Source: Acholeplasmataceae bacterium (lineage in GTDB: Bacteria; Bacillota_I; Bacilli_A; ML615J-28; CAG-313). From it: a stretch of 41,411 nucleotides of DNA. The position numbers and the translations under genes were made by a program. The stretch lies in the NCBI GenBank assembly GCA_012838945.1, contig DUOG01000033.1, forward strand, positions 1-41,411, written 5' to 3'. This document shows positions 8,444-17,938 of this stretch, piece after piece. Numbering within the stretch: the stretch's first letter is position 1; the number at the start of each line of letters is the position of its first letter. Under the pieces are notes generated by a model. It was not told where the DNA came from. It was given only the letters and a program-made list of their open reading frames with translations, and ran no database searches.

Positions 8444-9529
8444 CTACCTTTTATTTTGTGCAAGATTTTGAAGGTATGTTGGATTGTTTGCTCGAGAAAG
8501 AGCTTCATCAAAAGTAATATGACCCTGTTTAACTAGATTTAAAAGTGAATCTTCAATAGTAATCATACCAACGTTTTTGCTAATCTGAATGTTTGAGTCA
8601 ATTTGATGGTTTTTATTTTCCCGAATTAGGTTTTGAATAGCACTATTTACAATTAGTATTTCAGTTGCACAAACCCGTCCTTTGCCATCAAGTCTTGGAA
8701 TTAACTGTTGGGAAACAACCGCCTTCAATACAGTCGAAAGTTGAGCCGCCACACTTGCTTGTTGGGATGCTTCAAAAGAAGAAATAATTCGGTCGATTGT
8801 TTTAGAAGCTGATTTAGTATGAAGCGTGGAAAAAACTAAGTGTCCGGTTTCTGCTGCCGCAATAACCGTTGAGATAGTTTCCAAATCGCGCATTTCTCCA
8901 ACAAAAATGACATCTGGGTCTTCCCGAAGAGCAGCCCTCAAAGCCCCCGCAAAACTATCGCAGTCGCTTCCTAGTTCCCGTTGTGAGATGATACTCTTAT
9001 TATTTTCATATCGATATTCAATTGGATCTTCAATGGTAATGATATGATAATTATATTTCTTATTAATTTCATTAATTATACTAGCAAGGGTTGTTGATTT
9101 CCCACTACCAGTGGTTCCGGTTACTATTACTAAACCAGTCCTAAAATCAGCAAAATTTTTAACCACTTCAGGTAATCCTAAAGTTTCAAAAGAAGGAACC
9201 TTAATCGGTAAGAGCCGGGTTACAATCGCTCCTGTACCGCTTTGACGATAAATATTGATTCTAAAATATCCGAGTTTTTCAACAACAATACCCATATCAA
9301 CTGAACCAGTTTGAGAATAGGTTTCTCGGTGCAGATCAGTAGTAATTAAGTGATCAATGATTTCATTCATTAGATCATTACTGATGACATATTGATTGCT
9401 AATTTCGCGTAAAACCCCTGATACTCGTATATAAGGCTTGTAACCAACCTTAAGATGCAAGTCAGAAGCATTTTCTTGTAGCCCAATTGCTAGCCATTCG
9501 ACAAATAATTGATAACCGTTATTTTGCAT
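8444..9529 (-). CDS. pilT: PilT-type pilus retraction ATPase
   Basis: This 361-aa protein is a secretion/pilus ATPase of the PilT class. It starts with a helical N-domain (LHLKVGYKPYIRVSG). Walker A GTTGSGKST is at 138-146. The Asp box ITIEDPIEYR follows. PilT-type ALRAALREDPDVIFVGEMRD, containing Walker B, lies at about 196-215, and the His box GHLVFSTLHT at about 229-238. Length and motifs match twitching-motility PilT rather than PilB or GspE. No pilin, PilB, PilC or PilM genes are in the window, so it either acts with genes elsewhere or has another membrane-remodelling job. The gene immediately downstream encodes a tail-anchored coiled-coil protein. Confidence 0.93.
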   Translation of the reverse strand: MQNNGYQLFVEWLAIGLQENASDLHLKVGYKPYIRVSGVLREISNQYVISNDLMNEIIDHLITTDLHRETYSQTGSVDMGIVVEKLGYFRINIYRQSGTGAIVTRLLPIKVPSFETLGLPEVVKNFADFRTGLVIVTGTTGSGKSTTLASIINEINKKYNYHIITIEDPIEYRYENNKSIISQRELGSDCDSFAGALRAALREDPDVIFVGEMRDLETISTVIAAAETGHLVFSTLHTKSASKTIDRIISSFEASQQASVAAQLSTVLKAVVSQQLIPRLDGKGRVCATEILIVNSAIQNLIRENKNHQIDSNIQISKNVGMITIEDSLLNLVKQGHITFDEALSRANNPTYLQNLAQNKR

Positions 9530-9551
9530 ACTATCACCCTATAATAAAATA

Positions 9552-9583
9552 ATACTCGATTCATTATAACATAAATCGAGTAT
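9552..9583 (-). terminator. Terminator between the HAD phosphatase and pilT genes
   Basis: A 10-bp perfect stem ATACTCGATT / AATCGAGTAT with a 12-nt loop is followed by TATTTTATTATA on the minus strand. The loop contains TGTTATAAT, an extended -10 that could serve pilT. Confidence 0.6.
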
Positions 9584-9603
9584 CTTTCCTTTAATAAATA
9601 TAA

Positions 9604-10260
9604 TTAACCATTAATCAATTTTAATAGTTCTTGTGGTTCACTAATAATATGATTCGCTCCAGCACTCACTAATTCCTCTTTGTCTCTAAACCCCCATAAT
9701 ACTCCAACCGCAGTAACATCGGCTGAAGTTGCTGTTTCCATATCGATTTTAGTATCACCAACATATAAGGTCTCTTCTTTTTTTACCTTCACTTCCTGTA
9801 AGATATCAAATACTCCATCTGGTGCCGGTTTAATTTGACGATGAGGACGCGCCCCAAAAATACAAGCAAATTCATAATCTGGAAAATATTCTTTTACTAC
9901 TTGTAAAGTATCAGCATGTGGTTTATTTGATAATACCGCAACCTTGGTTCCTCTTTCTTTTAAGGAAAGCAGTAATTCTTGGATTCCTTGATAAGGTTTC
10001 GTTTTATTTTTTTGCCACATTCCATAGTAATGCATATAGTCAGCATATACTTTTTGCCACTCTTCTTGAGTGTGTTTTTGATTAGCTAGTACTTTATCAA
10101 CTAATATTTTTACTCCTTGTCCGACAAAATATCGATATGAATTCGTTGGGTAAGGATCAAATCCATTCTTAGTTAAAGCTTCATTCATTGAATTAGCAAT
10201 ATCATCAATTGTATTTAACAATGTACCATCTAAGTCAAATATCACTAGTTTATATTTCAT
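9604..10260 (-). CDS. HAD-superfamily phosphatase (phosphoglycolate phosphatase/PpaX-like)
   Basis: This 218-aa protein has all HAD motifs. DLDGTLLNT is motif I with both aspartates. VLSNKPH is motif II. A lysine (IKPAPDG) is motif III and YVGDTKIDMETA is motif IV. The alpha-helical cap between motifs I and II (GQGVKILVDKVL) is of the phosphoglycolate-phosphatase subtype. Members hydrolyse small phosphate esters, for example phosphoglycolate from DNA repair or pyrophosphate. The exact substrate cannot be read from the sequence. The gene begins 3 nt after the topB stop and is cotranscribed with it. Confidence 0.9.
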   Translation of the reverse strand: MKYKLVIFDLDGTLLNTIDDIANSMNEALTKNGFDPYPTNSYRYFVGQGVKILVDKVLANQKHTQEEWQKVYADYMHYYGMWQKNKTKPYQGIQELLLSLKERGTKVAVLSNKPHADTLQVVKEYFPDYEFACIFGARPHRQIKPAPDGVFDILQEVKVKKEETLYVGDTKIDMETATSADVTAVGVLWGFRDKEELVSAGANHIISEPQELLKLING

Positions 10261-10263
10261 AAA

Positions 10264-12429
10264 TTATTTCTCCTTATCTTGTAATTCTTTTAGTTTCTCT
10301 AAGAAGACTAGGTTTGCTGGGATTTCTTTGTTCTGTTTAGCCATGTATTTAGAGATATCACGTTTAGTCATTTGTCCGCGAGCATTCTTTTGTTTTTCAT
10401 GATAAAAGCTTACCTTTTCTTTATATCCACACACACATACATAATAGTCATCAGTTGATGATGGTATCTTTTCCAAAAGCTTATGACAGGTTGGACATCT
10501 TAGATTAGTAAAAAACGCAAGTTGTTTTCGGTAACGACATGAGCGGTTGGAACACACCAACATTTTACCTCTTTTATTTTTTACTTCAAGCAGATTTTGA
10601 TCACACTCTGGACATTTCTTTCTTGTCAAGTTATCATGTCGGTAACTCTCGTTACTATTTTTTATTGAATCAACCAGTCTTTTAGTATACTCTTCCATCT
10701 CCTTGATAAAGGCTTCACTTTTTCTTTTCCCTTGACTAATTAAAGTCAATTCCTTTTCCCATTTTGCTGTTAGCTCAGGGCTTTTTAGATGCTTTGGAAC
10801 TAGGTTTATCAATTGAATTCCTTTGGAAGTAGGATAGATTGTTTTACCTTTTAACTCAGCATAACCGGCTGAAAAGATTCTTTCAATAATTTCTGCTCTA
10901 GTTGCTGGGGTTCCAATTCCACAGGCCTCTTCTAGAATTACTTTCATTTCTTCATTATCGATAAACTTACCTGGATGTTCCATAGCGCTTAAAAGTGTTG
11001 CTTCAGTATAACGAGCAGGAGGAGTTGTCAATCCACTTTTTAAATTTGCCTTTTCTATGGTTAAACTTTCATTTAAAGTAAACCTTGGTAGGTATGCCTT
11101 TTCTTCATTTTCTTCTTGATATGCTTTAAAGACTGAATAAAAGCCACTATCGATAACTATTTTCCCTTTGGTGCGATAGTCATATGAGCCAATATTCAAA
11201 AGAATTTGGGTTTCTTCATATTGATAATCATCCATAAAAGCAGCTAAAAATCGTTTCAAAACCAGTTCATATATTTTCTTTTGATCGCTGCTTAAGTAAT
11301 TAATATTCACCTTTTCACCAGTTGGGATAATTGCATGGTGATCAGTAACCTTGCTGTTATTAAAGATTCGTTTATTATTCTTTAGTGGTCTTTTTAATAG
11401 ATCTTCCCCAACCTTTACATACTCGCCAAATAGACCATTCTTAATTCTTTCAAAAATAGTTTGAAAAATATCCGTACTCAAATATTTAGAATCAGTCCGA
11501 GGATATGTTAAATATTTGTGTTTTTCATAAAGGTCTTGCACTAGGTCTAAAGTCTTTTTTGCAGAGAAAGAGAAAAAGCGATTGGCATCACGTTGTAGTT
11601 CAGTAAGATCATAAAGAAGAGGCGGTTGTTCTTTCTTTAATGTCTTCTTGATATCTTTAACATTAGCCTTTTTATTTCTACTGTTATTTAGTATTTCTTC
11701 GGCTTCTTCTTTACTAAATATTCTAGTTTCCTTATTTTTATTAATATACGTAAAAGGTACTCCTTTTACCGTAAGCACTATTTCATAAAATGATTGGGGA
11801 ACAAAGGAATTAATTTCTTCTTCTCTTTGAACAATCATCGCCAAGGTTGGTGTTTGAACCCGCCCAGCGGAAAGTGAATCATTATATTTACAAGTTAGTG
11901 CCCTGGTAACATTTAACCCCACCAACCAATCAGCAATCGATCTAGCTTGGGCTGAAGCATGTAGATTTAAAAACTCATTCCCAGGACGGATCTTTTTAAA
12001 ACCTTCTTTAATGGCTTGATCAGTCAAAGAACTAATCCAAAGCCTTTTTATTGGTTTTCTAAAACGACATTTTTCAATGATCCATCTTGCGACAAGCTCT
12101 CCTTCTCGCCCAGCATCAGTAGCAATTATCAATTCATCAACATCAGGACGATTTAATAACCTATTTACCACGTTGTATTGTTTTGATGTTTCTTTTATAA
12201 CTACCAATTTAGTACGCTCAGGAATCATTGGTAAAGTCTCAAGTTTCCATTCTTTCCATTTATCAGTGTATTGTTCGGGCACAGCAAGCGTAACCAAGTG
12301 TCCTAAAGCCCAAGTAACAATATATTTATGATTATATAAATAGCCATTATCTTTATTATGGCACCCTAATACCCTAGCAATTTCTCGTCCCACTGATGGC
12401 TTTTCAGCTAATACGACTGTTCTACTCAT
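10264..12429 (-). CDS. topB: DNA topoisomerase III
   Basis: This is a type IA topoisomerase of the TopB class. It has Toprim AEKPSVGREIARVLG at the N-terminus, the Toprim acidic motif ATDAGREGELVARWI, and the active-site tyrosine in YLTYPRTDSKYL. The strand-gate domain carries GIGTPATRAEIIERI. Two C-terminal zinc ribbons follow (CPECDQN...CSNRSC and CPTCHK...CVCG). It resolves single-stranded interlinks and recombination intermediates. The ORF-track start (MTMSRTVV) places the GAGG directly against the ATG; the second ATG (MSRTVVLAEKPS) is 7 nt from it and is chosen here, giving 721 aa. An HAD phosphatase follows after 3 nt. Confidence 0.95.
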   Translation of the reverse strand: MSRTVVLAEKPSVGREIARVLGCHNKDNGYLYNHKYIVTWALGHLVTLAVPEQYTDKWKEWKLETLPMIPERTKLVVIKETSKQYNVVNRLLNRPDVDELIIATDAGREGELVARWIIEKCRFRKPIKRLWISSLTDQAIKEGFKKIRPGNEFLNLHASAQARSIADWLVGLNVTRALTCKYNDSLSAGRVQTPTLAMIVQREEEINSFVPQSFYEIVLTVKGVPFTYINKNKETRIFSKEEAEEILNNSRNKKANVKDIKKTLKKEQPPLLYDLTELQRDANRFFSFSAKKTLDLVQDLYEKHKYLTYPRTDSKYLSTDIFQTIFERIKNGLFGEYVKVGEDLLKRPLKNNKRIFNNSKVTDHHAIIPTGEKVNINYLSSDQKKIYELVLKRFLAAFMDDYQYEETQILLNIGSYDYRTKGKIVIDSGFYSVFKAYQEENEEKAYLPRFTLNESLTIEKANLKSGLTTPPARYTEATLLSAMEHPGKFIDNEEMKVILEEACGIGTPATRAEIIERIFSAGYAELKGKTIYPTSKGIQLINLVPKHLKSPELTAKWEKELTLISQGKRKSEAFIKEMEEYTKRLVDSIKNSNESYRHDNLTRKKCPECDQNLLEVKNKRGKMLVCSNRSCRYRKQLAFFTNLRCPTCHKLLEKIPSSTDDYYVCVCGYKEKVSFYHEKQKNARGQMTKRDISKYMAKQNKEIPANLVFLEKLKELQDKEK

Positions 12430-12512
12430 AGTCATTCCTCATTTCTACATAACAATGTTAATTATATCATTTATCATAGGATCATGCAAATAAGTGCCTT
12501 CCATAAAATAAA

Positions 12513-12535
12513 AGCTGTGCAATAATCGCACAGCT
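12513..12535 (-). terminator. Terminator of the VanZ-NUDIX/APH-ABC-CDF operon
   Basis: AGCTGTGC / GCACAGCT with a 7-nt loop overlaps the TAG of the CDF gene and is followed on the minus strand by TTTTATTTTA. Confidence 0.8.
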
Positions 12536-13730
12536 ATATTTTTGGTCTTCTTGTACTGATAGTATAAACATAATTTTGATCAATATTGATTACTGTATAT
12601 AATTTTGGATCATATTCGCTCACTTTTTTCTGAATGAGGTCTTGTACTTCTTTTGGTGTTTTATCATATTGAGGAGGTAGTTCAACGTCAAAGATTAAAT
12701 TAGTATGGGTTACCCCTTTGACCACTCGAAAATCATGAAATGTTAGTTCTGGATCAATCTCATGGAGTAACTCTTCAACCTTTTCTCTCAAGGAAATGGT
12801 AACCGGGTCATTAGTGTTAACTGGGTCCATATGAACTACTAATTCAATATTTAAGTCTTTCTTAAAGTCATATTCGATATTATCAATCATATCATGACTT
12901 TCATTAATATCTATTTCACTATCAACTTCAACATGAACAGTAACAAAAGTACGATGAGGACCATAACTGTGAACAATTAAATCATGAATCCCTAAGACTC
13001 CATCATATGAGTGAAGCTTATCACTTATTTTTTTCACAAATTCTTCATCGGGAGCAACACCAATTAGTAAATTACTAGTATCTTTGATAAGTTTTATACC
13101 TGAATAGATGATAAACAATGATACAACTAATCCCATATAACCATCAAGATTAAAACCGGCTAACTTACTAACAATTAGTGAAACAATCACGGCTGTAGTT
13201 GAAATACAATCATTTAAACTATCGGTTGCGGTGGCAATGAGGGTTTGGGAATCAATCAGTTTGCCGATGCTACGATAAACGTAAACTTGGAGAAGTTTGA
13301 CAAGTATAGAAACAATCAATAATGCAATTACTAAATAACTAAAGATAGTTGTTGTTGGATTGATAATCTTTTGGATCGAATTAATGGTAAGGTTTACACC
13401 AATGATCATTATTATGATTGAGATAATCAATCCCGCAACATATTCAATTCGTTCATGACCATAAGGGTGTTCTGCATCAGCTGGAGCCTTTGATAATTTA
13501 AAACCAATTAAGGTAATAATTGATGACCCTGCATCGGATAAATTGTTAATACCTTCAGCAATTATCGCAATACTACTAGTCACCAAACCACTTATTATTT
13601 TTACCACACATAAAATAACATTAGTGACTAAACCAAAGATTCCGCCTAATTTTCCATAGTTAGCTCGTACTTTAGGTTTATTGTAATTTTCATAATCTTT
13701 AATAAATATTTTTGCTAGAAATTTTACCAA
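12534..13730 (-). CDS. Cation diffusion facilitator (CDF) metal transporter
   Basis: This 398-aa protein has six membrane segments in the first 210 residues and a cytoplasmic ferredoxin-like C-terminal domain (from about 225). Transport-site aspartates lie in NNLSDAGSS (second segment) and ATDSLNDCIST (fifth segment). HPYGHERIEY is the conserved loop motif. CDF proteins export Zn, Mn, Fe or Cd in exchange for protons. The NNLSD/TDSLND signature is close to the Mn/Fe-type subgroup, but metal specificity cannot be fixed by reading. It follows the ABC permease by 15 nt and appears to be the last gene of the operon. Confidence 0.9.
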   Translation of the reverse strand: MVKFLAKIFIKDYENYNKPKVRANYGKLGGIFGLVTNVILCVVKIISGLVTSSIAIIAEGINNLSDAGSSIITLIGFKLSKAPADAEHPYGHERIEYVAGLIISIIIMIIGVNLTINSIQKIINPTTTIFSYLVIALLIVSILVKLLQVYVYRSIGKLIDSQTLIATATDSLNDCISTTAVIVSLIVSKLAGFNLDGYMGLVVSLFIIYSGIKLIKDTSNLLIGVAPDEEFVKKISDKLHSYDGVLGIHDLIVHSYGPHRTFVTVHVEVDSEIDINESHDMIDNIEYDFKKDLNIELVVHMDPVNTNDPVTISLREKVEELLHEIDPELTFHDFRVVKGVTHTNLIFDVELPPQYDKTPKEVQDLIQKKVSEYDPKLYTVINIDQNYVYTISTRRPKI

Positions 13731-13745
13731 TAGATTTCTCCCCTT

Positions 13746-15254
13746 TTATAAATTGTTGAATGACTTCACTCCTTGAGTCATCAATAACTTCCAACATATT
13801 AAATTTAATGTAGTATATACTAATGCAATAATTGCGCCATAAACTTCAAACCTGATTAGTGTTTCAGATAAGATTATCGGAACAAAAATGATAGTAGGGA
13901 CAATCATTGCTGGCAGAATGCTTAAAAGGACACTCACACTTTGTTTTACTACCGCAACATCATTTTGCCATTCCATTTTCGGAAACCATAAGTTAATAAG
14001 CAAGCCACTTAAGCCAGTAAAAATACTAACAAGGACACAAATTATCATAATGATAAGAGTGCGAAGAATTCTAAGTTCCATTGTAAACTTTAGAATAACG
14101 CAAGCAATGAGCGATACTGGCGCAATCAATAAAATATTAAAGCCTGCCTTAGCTAAGAAAATAGACCTTGGTGATATTGGATGAACCTTTAATATCCAAA
14201 TATTCTTCCCTTCCATTGATATTGAGGAGGCACTGACAGTGGTCATACCTATCATGAAAATGAATCCCGCCACAATTATATAAGGCTTATACAAAACAGC
14301 AAGCGGAACTGTTTCTATCATATCTTTTATAAAGAAAGAGTACACTGATATTCCAATAATAAACAATGGACCAATGATTGTATTAATAACATAAATTGGA
14401 CTACTTAAGTATCGCTTGCCTTCTTTTACTAAAAGTGATGTAAACACAGAACGCTTTTTGAATTTGAGTTCTTTATTACTTGAGACATACTTAGCTTTAG
14501 GAATTCCAAAACTCTTTGAGAAAAGGTACACCCCAATAATAAACGGAATGATTATTAACAATAAGAAATAGACCAATGAGGAGATATCAAAACTAATAAT
14601 AATATCCTTCATCCAAACAGCTGGATATATAAAACTCATCATCTCATTATTAGTACCACTTGATGAGAATAGAAACATAAAGACAAACACAATTAATAAA
14701 GTAGAAATAATTTTGATTATATTGGCAGCTTTAAATCTGCCACCAATTAAGTTAATTATCGTAGCTAAAATATTTGAAAGCCCCACTGATAATAATGGCA
14801 ATAAAAAGATAACCAGTATCGAACCGATAAAACTTGTAAGGGTAAATTTTACTAGGATAAAATACATAATTACATAGGGACTAAAAAAGAGTAATCCAGG
14901 AAACAATTCAAAAATATATTTTGAAATACTATTGCTAATAACAATTTCACTCTTTTTGATTGGCATGGATAACAACAGATCAGTATCCGTACTCTTGCTA
15001 GGAGTCAAACCTCGAGTTATGGTTGACAGTACTGCTAGCATAAAGATTAACGTAGTACCGCTCATCAATCCATCTTCTACACTTGCGAATTTATATAAAG
15101 CATAGGCTTGATAAAACATCATAGCCATTATGCCGATTGCAGCAAAGGCAATAAATGATCCAGCAGCAACCACTTTACCCTTTCTTTTTCGCCATTTAAT
15201 TGAGCCTATAAAAACATTGAGGTAGTTTTTAGTTAAAATCTTAATCTTACTCAT
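13746..15254 (-). CDS. ABC-2 type exporter permease
   Basis: This 502-aa integral membrane protein has about a dozen hydrophobic segments. It has a basic start and the motif LTRGLTPSKSTDTDLLLSMPIKKSEIVISN, typical of the loop in two-domain ABC-2 permeases, plus SAS..MEGKNIWILKVHPISPRSIFLAK in the second half. Its ATG overlaps the stop of the ATPase gene by 8 nt (ATGAGTAA), a classic translational coupling of an exporter pair. The substrate is unknown. It lies in an operon with VanZ, a NUDIX-kinase fusion and a CDF transporter. Confidence 0.88.
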   Translation of the reverse strand: MSKIKILTKNYLNVFIGSIKWRKRKGKVVAAGSFIAFAAIGIMAMMFYQAYALYKFASVEDGLMSGTTLIFMLAVLSTITRGLTPSKSTDTDLLLSMPIKKSEIVISNSISKYIFELFPGLLFFSPYVIMYFILVKFTLTSFIGSILVIFLLPLLSVGLSNILATIINLIGGRFKAANIIKIISTLLIVFVFMFLFSSSGTNNEMMSFIYPAVWMKDIIISFDISSLVYFLLLIIIPFIIGVYLFSKSFGIPKAKYVSSNKELKFKKRSVFTSLLVKEGKRYLSSPIYVINTIIGPLFIIGISVYSFFIKDMIETVPLAVLYKPYIIVAGFIFMIGMTTVSASSISMEGKNIWILKVHPISPRSIFLAKAGFNILLIAPVSLIACVILKFTMELRILRTLIIMIICVLVSIFTGLSGLLINLWFPKMEWQNDVAVVKQSVSVLLSILPAMIVPTIIFVPIILSETLIRFEVYGAIIALVYTTLNLICWKLLMTQGVKSFNNL

Positions 15255-15957
15255 TATCAGTCAACTCCAAGAAAACATCTTCTAGTGAGCTATTTTCTGT
15301 AATTTGATCCATCTCACCAAAGGCAATTAATTCACCTTTACGAATAATTCCTACCTTATTACAGATTTTTTGGGCTACTTCTAAAATATGAGTCGAGAAA
15401 AATACCGCGCCACCTTCTTCACAAAACTCTTTCATAATCATTTTGAATGTGTGAGTTGCCTTAGGGTCAAGGCCAACAAAAGGCTCATCGAGAACTAATA
15501 ATTTCGGTTTGTGAATTAAGGCAGATATTACGGCCAACTTTTGTTTCATCCCATGAGAATATGAAGATATCGGATCATTTAGTTCCTTAGTTAATCCTAA
15601 AGCATTAGAATACTTGCTTACCAGACGTTCTCTTTCAGCAACACTTATCTCATAAATATCAGCTACAAAATTCAAATATTGAATACCAGTGATATGTTCA
15701 TAAAGAGTTGGATTATCAGGAATATAAGCAATTAGTCGTTTGCACATCATTGGCTCATCCTTAATTGAATGACCATCGATATAAATCTCTCCTTGATCAA
15801 ATGGTAAGATTCCTACCATAGCTTTTATCGTAGTAGTTTTACCGGCACCATTGTGGCCAATGAAACCAAACATATCGCCAGCTTCTACTTCTAAACTCAA
15901 ATCTTTTACAGCTACCTTATCTCCATAAGTTTTAGTAAAGTTTTTAATTAGTAACAT
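15247..15957 (-). CDS. ABC transporter ATP-binding protein (exporter type)
   Basis: This 236-aa ATPase has Walker A GHNGAGKTTT (about 33-42), signature SSYSHGMKQKLAV, Walker B KLLVLDEPFVGLD and switch histidine STHIL. The order and length are typical of ABC-2 exporter ATPases, the EcsA/CcmA-like group. It overlaps the upstream NUDIX-kinase gene by 14 nt and the downstream permease by 8 nt. It should energise that permease; the exported compound is not predictable. Confidence 0.92.
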   Translation of the reverse strand: MLLIKNFTKTYGDKVAVKDLSLEVEAGDMFGFIGHNGAGKTTTIKAMVGILPFDQGEIYIDGHSIKDEPMMCKRLIAYIPDNPTLYEHITGIQYLNFVADIYEISVAERERLVSKYSNALGLTKELNDPISSYSHGMKQKLAVISALIHKPKLLVLDEPFVGLDPKATHTFKMIMKEFCEEGGAVFFSTHILEVAQKICNKVGIIRKGELIAFGEMDQITENSSLEDVFLELTDNE

Positions 15958-17386
15958 ATTCTTTCTCCTTTCGATACCATTGAGGTATTATATCTTGATA
16001 AAAATTATAGTCTTTCAAAAGCATCTCGTTATTTTCTAATAAGATATTTATTTCTTCATCGCCAAACTTTTGAGCCCATATGATACCATATGCCATATCT
16101 ATTGTTACATAGAACAATATTTTCCTCCAAAAAGTATCAGGAACTACTTGTCCATTAAAATAACCATCTATTTGTCCCTTGACAAATTCCGTACTTAATT
16201 TCCTTGACCACACCAACATTCGATTAAAATCGTTGTCGGGGTCTTCATATGCTGCACGATTGAAATCAATTATTTTTAATTCACTTTCAGGTGAAATAAT
16301 CATATTCCCTAAATGATAATCTCCATGACAAAATGATGTTTCAAATTCATTATTTTCTTTTAGATAACTTTTGATATAGCCTAACATCAACTCATAATAA
16401 GGAAGTTTATAACCAGCATATTGATAATCTTCTTCTTTTCTGGCTAATTTTGTTTTTATCTTAGTATATGAGTTAATCTTTTTAGTAGGTTTTAACTGAT
16501 GCATTAATCTTAATAACTCACCAGCTCGATAACCCAATTGATATTGCCTTTCAGGTGAAAAGCTTTTGATATAATCAGAAGCTAAGACACCTTCTTCATA
16601 ACTAAAAATCTCATAACAAAATCTTTTATCATTGGTAATTCCAATGTGAAGGGCTTTTTGAAAATGGGGGCTTAATTTATTCAATCTTTGAATTTGTAAA
16701 AAGGTCTCTTCCTTTTGAGAATAATCACTTGCATTTGATAGTCTTAATAAATACCTTTCCTTATTTATTACTACCTCATATTTTAAATCATTCGACCATC
16801 CACTAGTAATGGGAGTGAATTTTCCCCCTTGAAGCAAAGGTATTTGAAAGGGTAGTTCTTTGATGTAATTCATCTTGAATTGATTTTCCAACAAATCTTC
16901 AAGTATCAAAGTATCACGTTTAGTGGCGGTTGCTGCAGGGGATAATTGTTCTTTTGTCAAGTACACTTTATTCGCTTCAATAGCTTCTTTAATACTTACA
17001 AACTGAGCTTCATACTTCTCTTCTTTTTCATAAAGTTCTAAATTAACCGTCCCCTTTTTGGCTATATGACAAATAAAGTAATATGACTTTTGAATAAAAT
17101 TATCATATTCTTTTTTAAAATCTTTTTTATATTCAGCAATATATCCATACTCTTGATAATGGTCATCAATGATGTAGCCTGTCTCTTCTTCTATTTCACG
17201 CTTTAATGCTTGTCCCATACTTTCATCGGATTCGATTCCCCCACCAGGAATATGATAGACATTATATTTTTTCACCTTTATTAGTAGAATCTTATCATCT
17301 TCTAAAATCAGCCCCCGAACTGCTTCTCGATATAAGTTACTACCATTAAGGTCAATCTCCTGACGTATTACTGCTATTTGTTTCAT
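15944..17386 (-). CDS. NUDIX hydrolase fused to an APH-like phosphotransferase
   Basis: One 480-aa polypeptide carries two enzymes. Residues about 15-150 are a NUDIX domain with a complete box, GGIESDESMGQALKREIEEETGY (49-71), so it should cleave a nucleoside-diphosphate-linked compound. Residues about 185-470 are an aminoglycoside-phosphotransferase/choline-kinase-like fold, with a substrate-side lobe containing a weak nucleotide loop (ITSGWSNDLKYEV), the catalytic Brenner motif HGDYHLGN (354-361) and the metal-binding IDFNRA (373-378). The junction is a short linker, and there is no frameshift. It overlaps the VanZ gene by 35 nt and the ABC ATPase by 14 nt. The pairing suggests sequential handling of a phosphorylated or nucleotide-linked small molecule; that is inference. 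Confidence 0.88.
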   Translation of the reverse strand: MKQIAVIRQEIDLNGSNLYREAVRGLILEDDKILLIKVKKYNVYHIPGGGIESDESMGQALKREIEEETGYIIDDHYQEYGYIAEYKKDFKKEYDNFIQKSYYFICHIAKKGTVNLELYEKEEKYEAQFVSIKEAIEANKVYLTKEQLSPAATATKRDTLILEDLLENQFKMNYIKELPFQIPLLQGGKFTPITSGWSNDLKYEVVINKERYLLRLSNASDYSQKEETFLQIQRLNKLSPHFQKALHIGITNDKRFCYEIFSYEEGVLASDYIKSFSPERQYQLGYRAGELLRLMHQLKPTKKINSYTKIKTKLARKEEDYQYAGYKLPYYELMLGYIKSYLKENNEFETSFCHGDYHLGNMIISPESELKIIDFNRAAYEDPDNDFNRMLVWSRKLSTEFVKGQIDGYFNGQVVPDTFWRKILFYVTIDMAYGIIWAQKFGDEEINILLENNEMLLKDYNFYQDIIPQWYRKEKEYVTN

Positions 17387-17831
17387 GGTTTATGGTACTC
17401 CTTAATCGTTTTTGCTTAATTTGATAAATCAGTAAGTAAATTAATATTCCAATAATGCATCCGCCAGCATCTATAAGGACATCAGTAAAGTTTCCATAAC
17501 GGCCCGGAATAAAAGTTTGATGCCATTCATCACTAATTGCATAAAGGACACAAAACAAGAAAGTAAAAGGTATCTGATATTTAAGCTGAAGTGAAGATGT
17601 GCTTACTAATAACATCACCAAAAAAGCCAGAAGCGTGTATTCAAAAAGATGGGCTCCTTTTCGAATAAATATTCCCCAATCTCGCCCACCGCCAATATTT
17701 TCATTAATTGGACCCGATATAATATCACTGGTTTCTTTGGTCTTTTCACCAGGCTGATGAGAAAATATAAATATTGTAAAACACCAAATAATTACTAGTC
17801 CCAAATAGACAAACCGTTTTTGATTACCCAT
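17352..17831 (-). CDS. VanZ family membrane protein
   Basis: The VanZ signature is clear: FSHQPGEKTKETSD after the first membrane helix, RKGAHLFEYTLLAFL, and YAISDEWHQTFIPGRYGNFTDVLIDAGG. There are four hydrophobic segments, and the length of 159 aa is usual. VanZ proteins modestly raise teicoplanin resistance in enterococci, but most chromosomal members are of unknown function. The ORF-track start is a TTG; I prefer the ATG four codons later (MGNQKRF), which follows TTGAGTG. It is the first gene of a five-gene overlapping operon with NUDIX-kinase, ABC exporter and CDF genes. Confidence 0.88.
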   Translation of the reverse strand: MGNQKRFVYLGLVIIWCFTIFIFSHQPGEKTKETSDIISGPINENIGGGRDWGIFIRKGAHLFEYTLLAFLVMLLVSTSSLQLKYQIPFTFLFCVLYAISDEWHQTFIPGRYGNFTDVLIDAGGCIIGILIYLLIYQIKQKRLRSTINHETNSSNTSGD

Positions 17832-17888
17832 AGCATCACTCAATAATAGATATAACCTTCACCTTTTTTATATGTCAACTTTTTACAT

Positions 17889-17907
17889 TACATATATGTA
17901 TATTATA
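17889..17907 (-). promoter_or_regulatory. Extended -10 promoter and palindrome upstream of the VanZ operon
   Basis: The minus strand contains TGGTATAAT, an extended -10 (TATAAT at 17902-17907), without a good -35. Immediately downstream is a perfect 12-bp palindrome, TACATATATGTA (17889-17900), placed where an operator could act. The neighbouring divergent gene encodes a Crp/Fnr regulator. Confidence 0.4.
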
Positions 17908-17938
17908 CCATAAAATTACTTGAATAAATGTAAATAAG

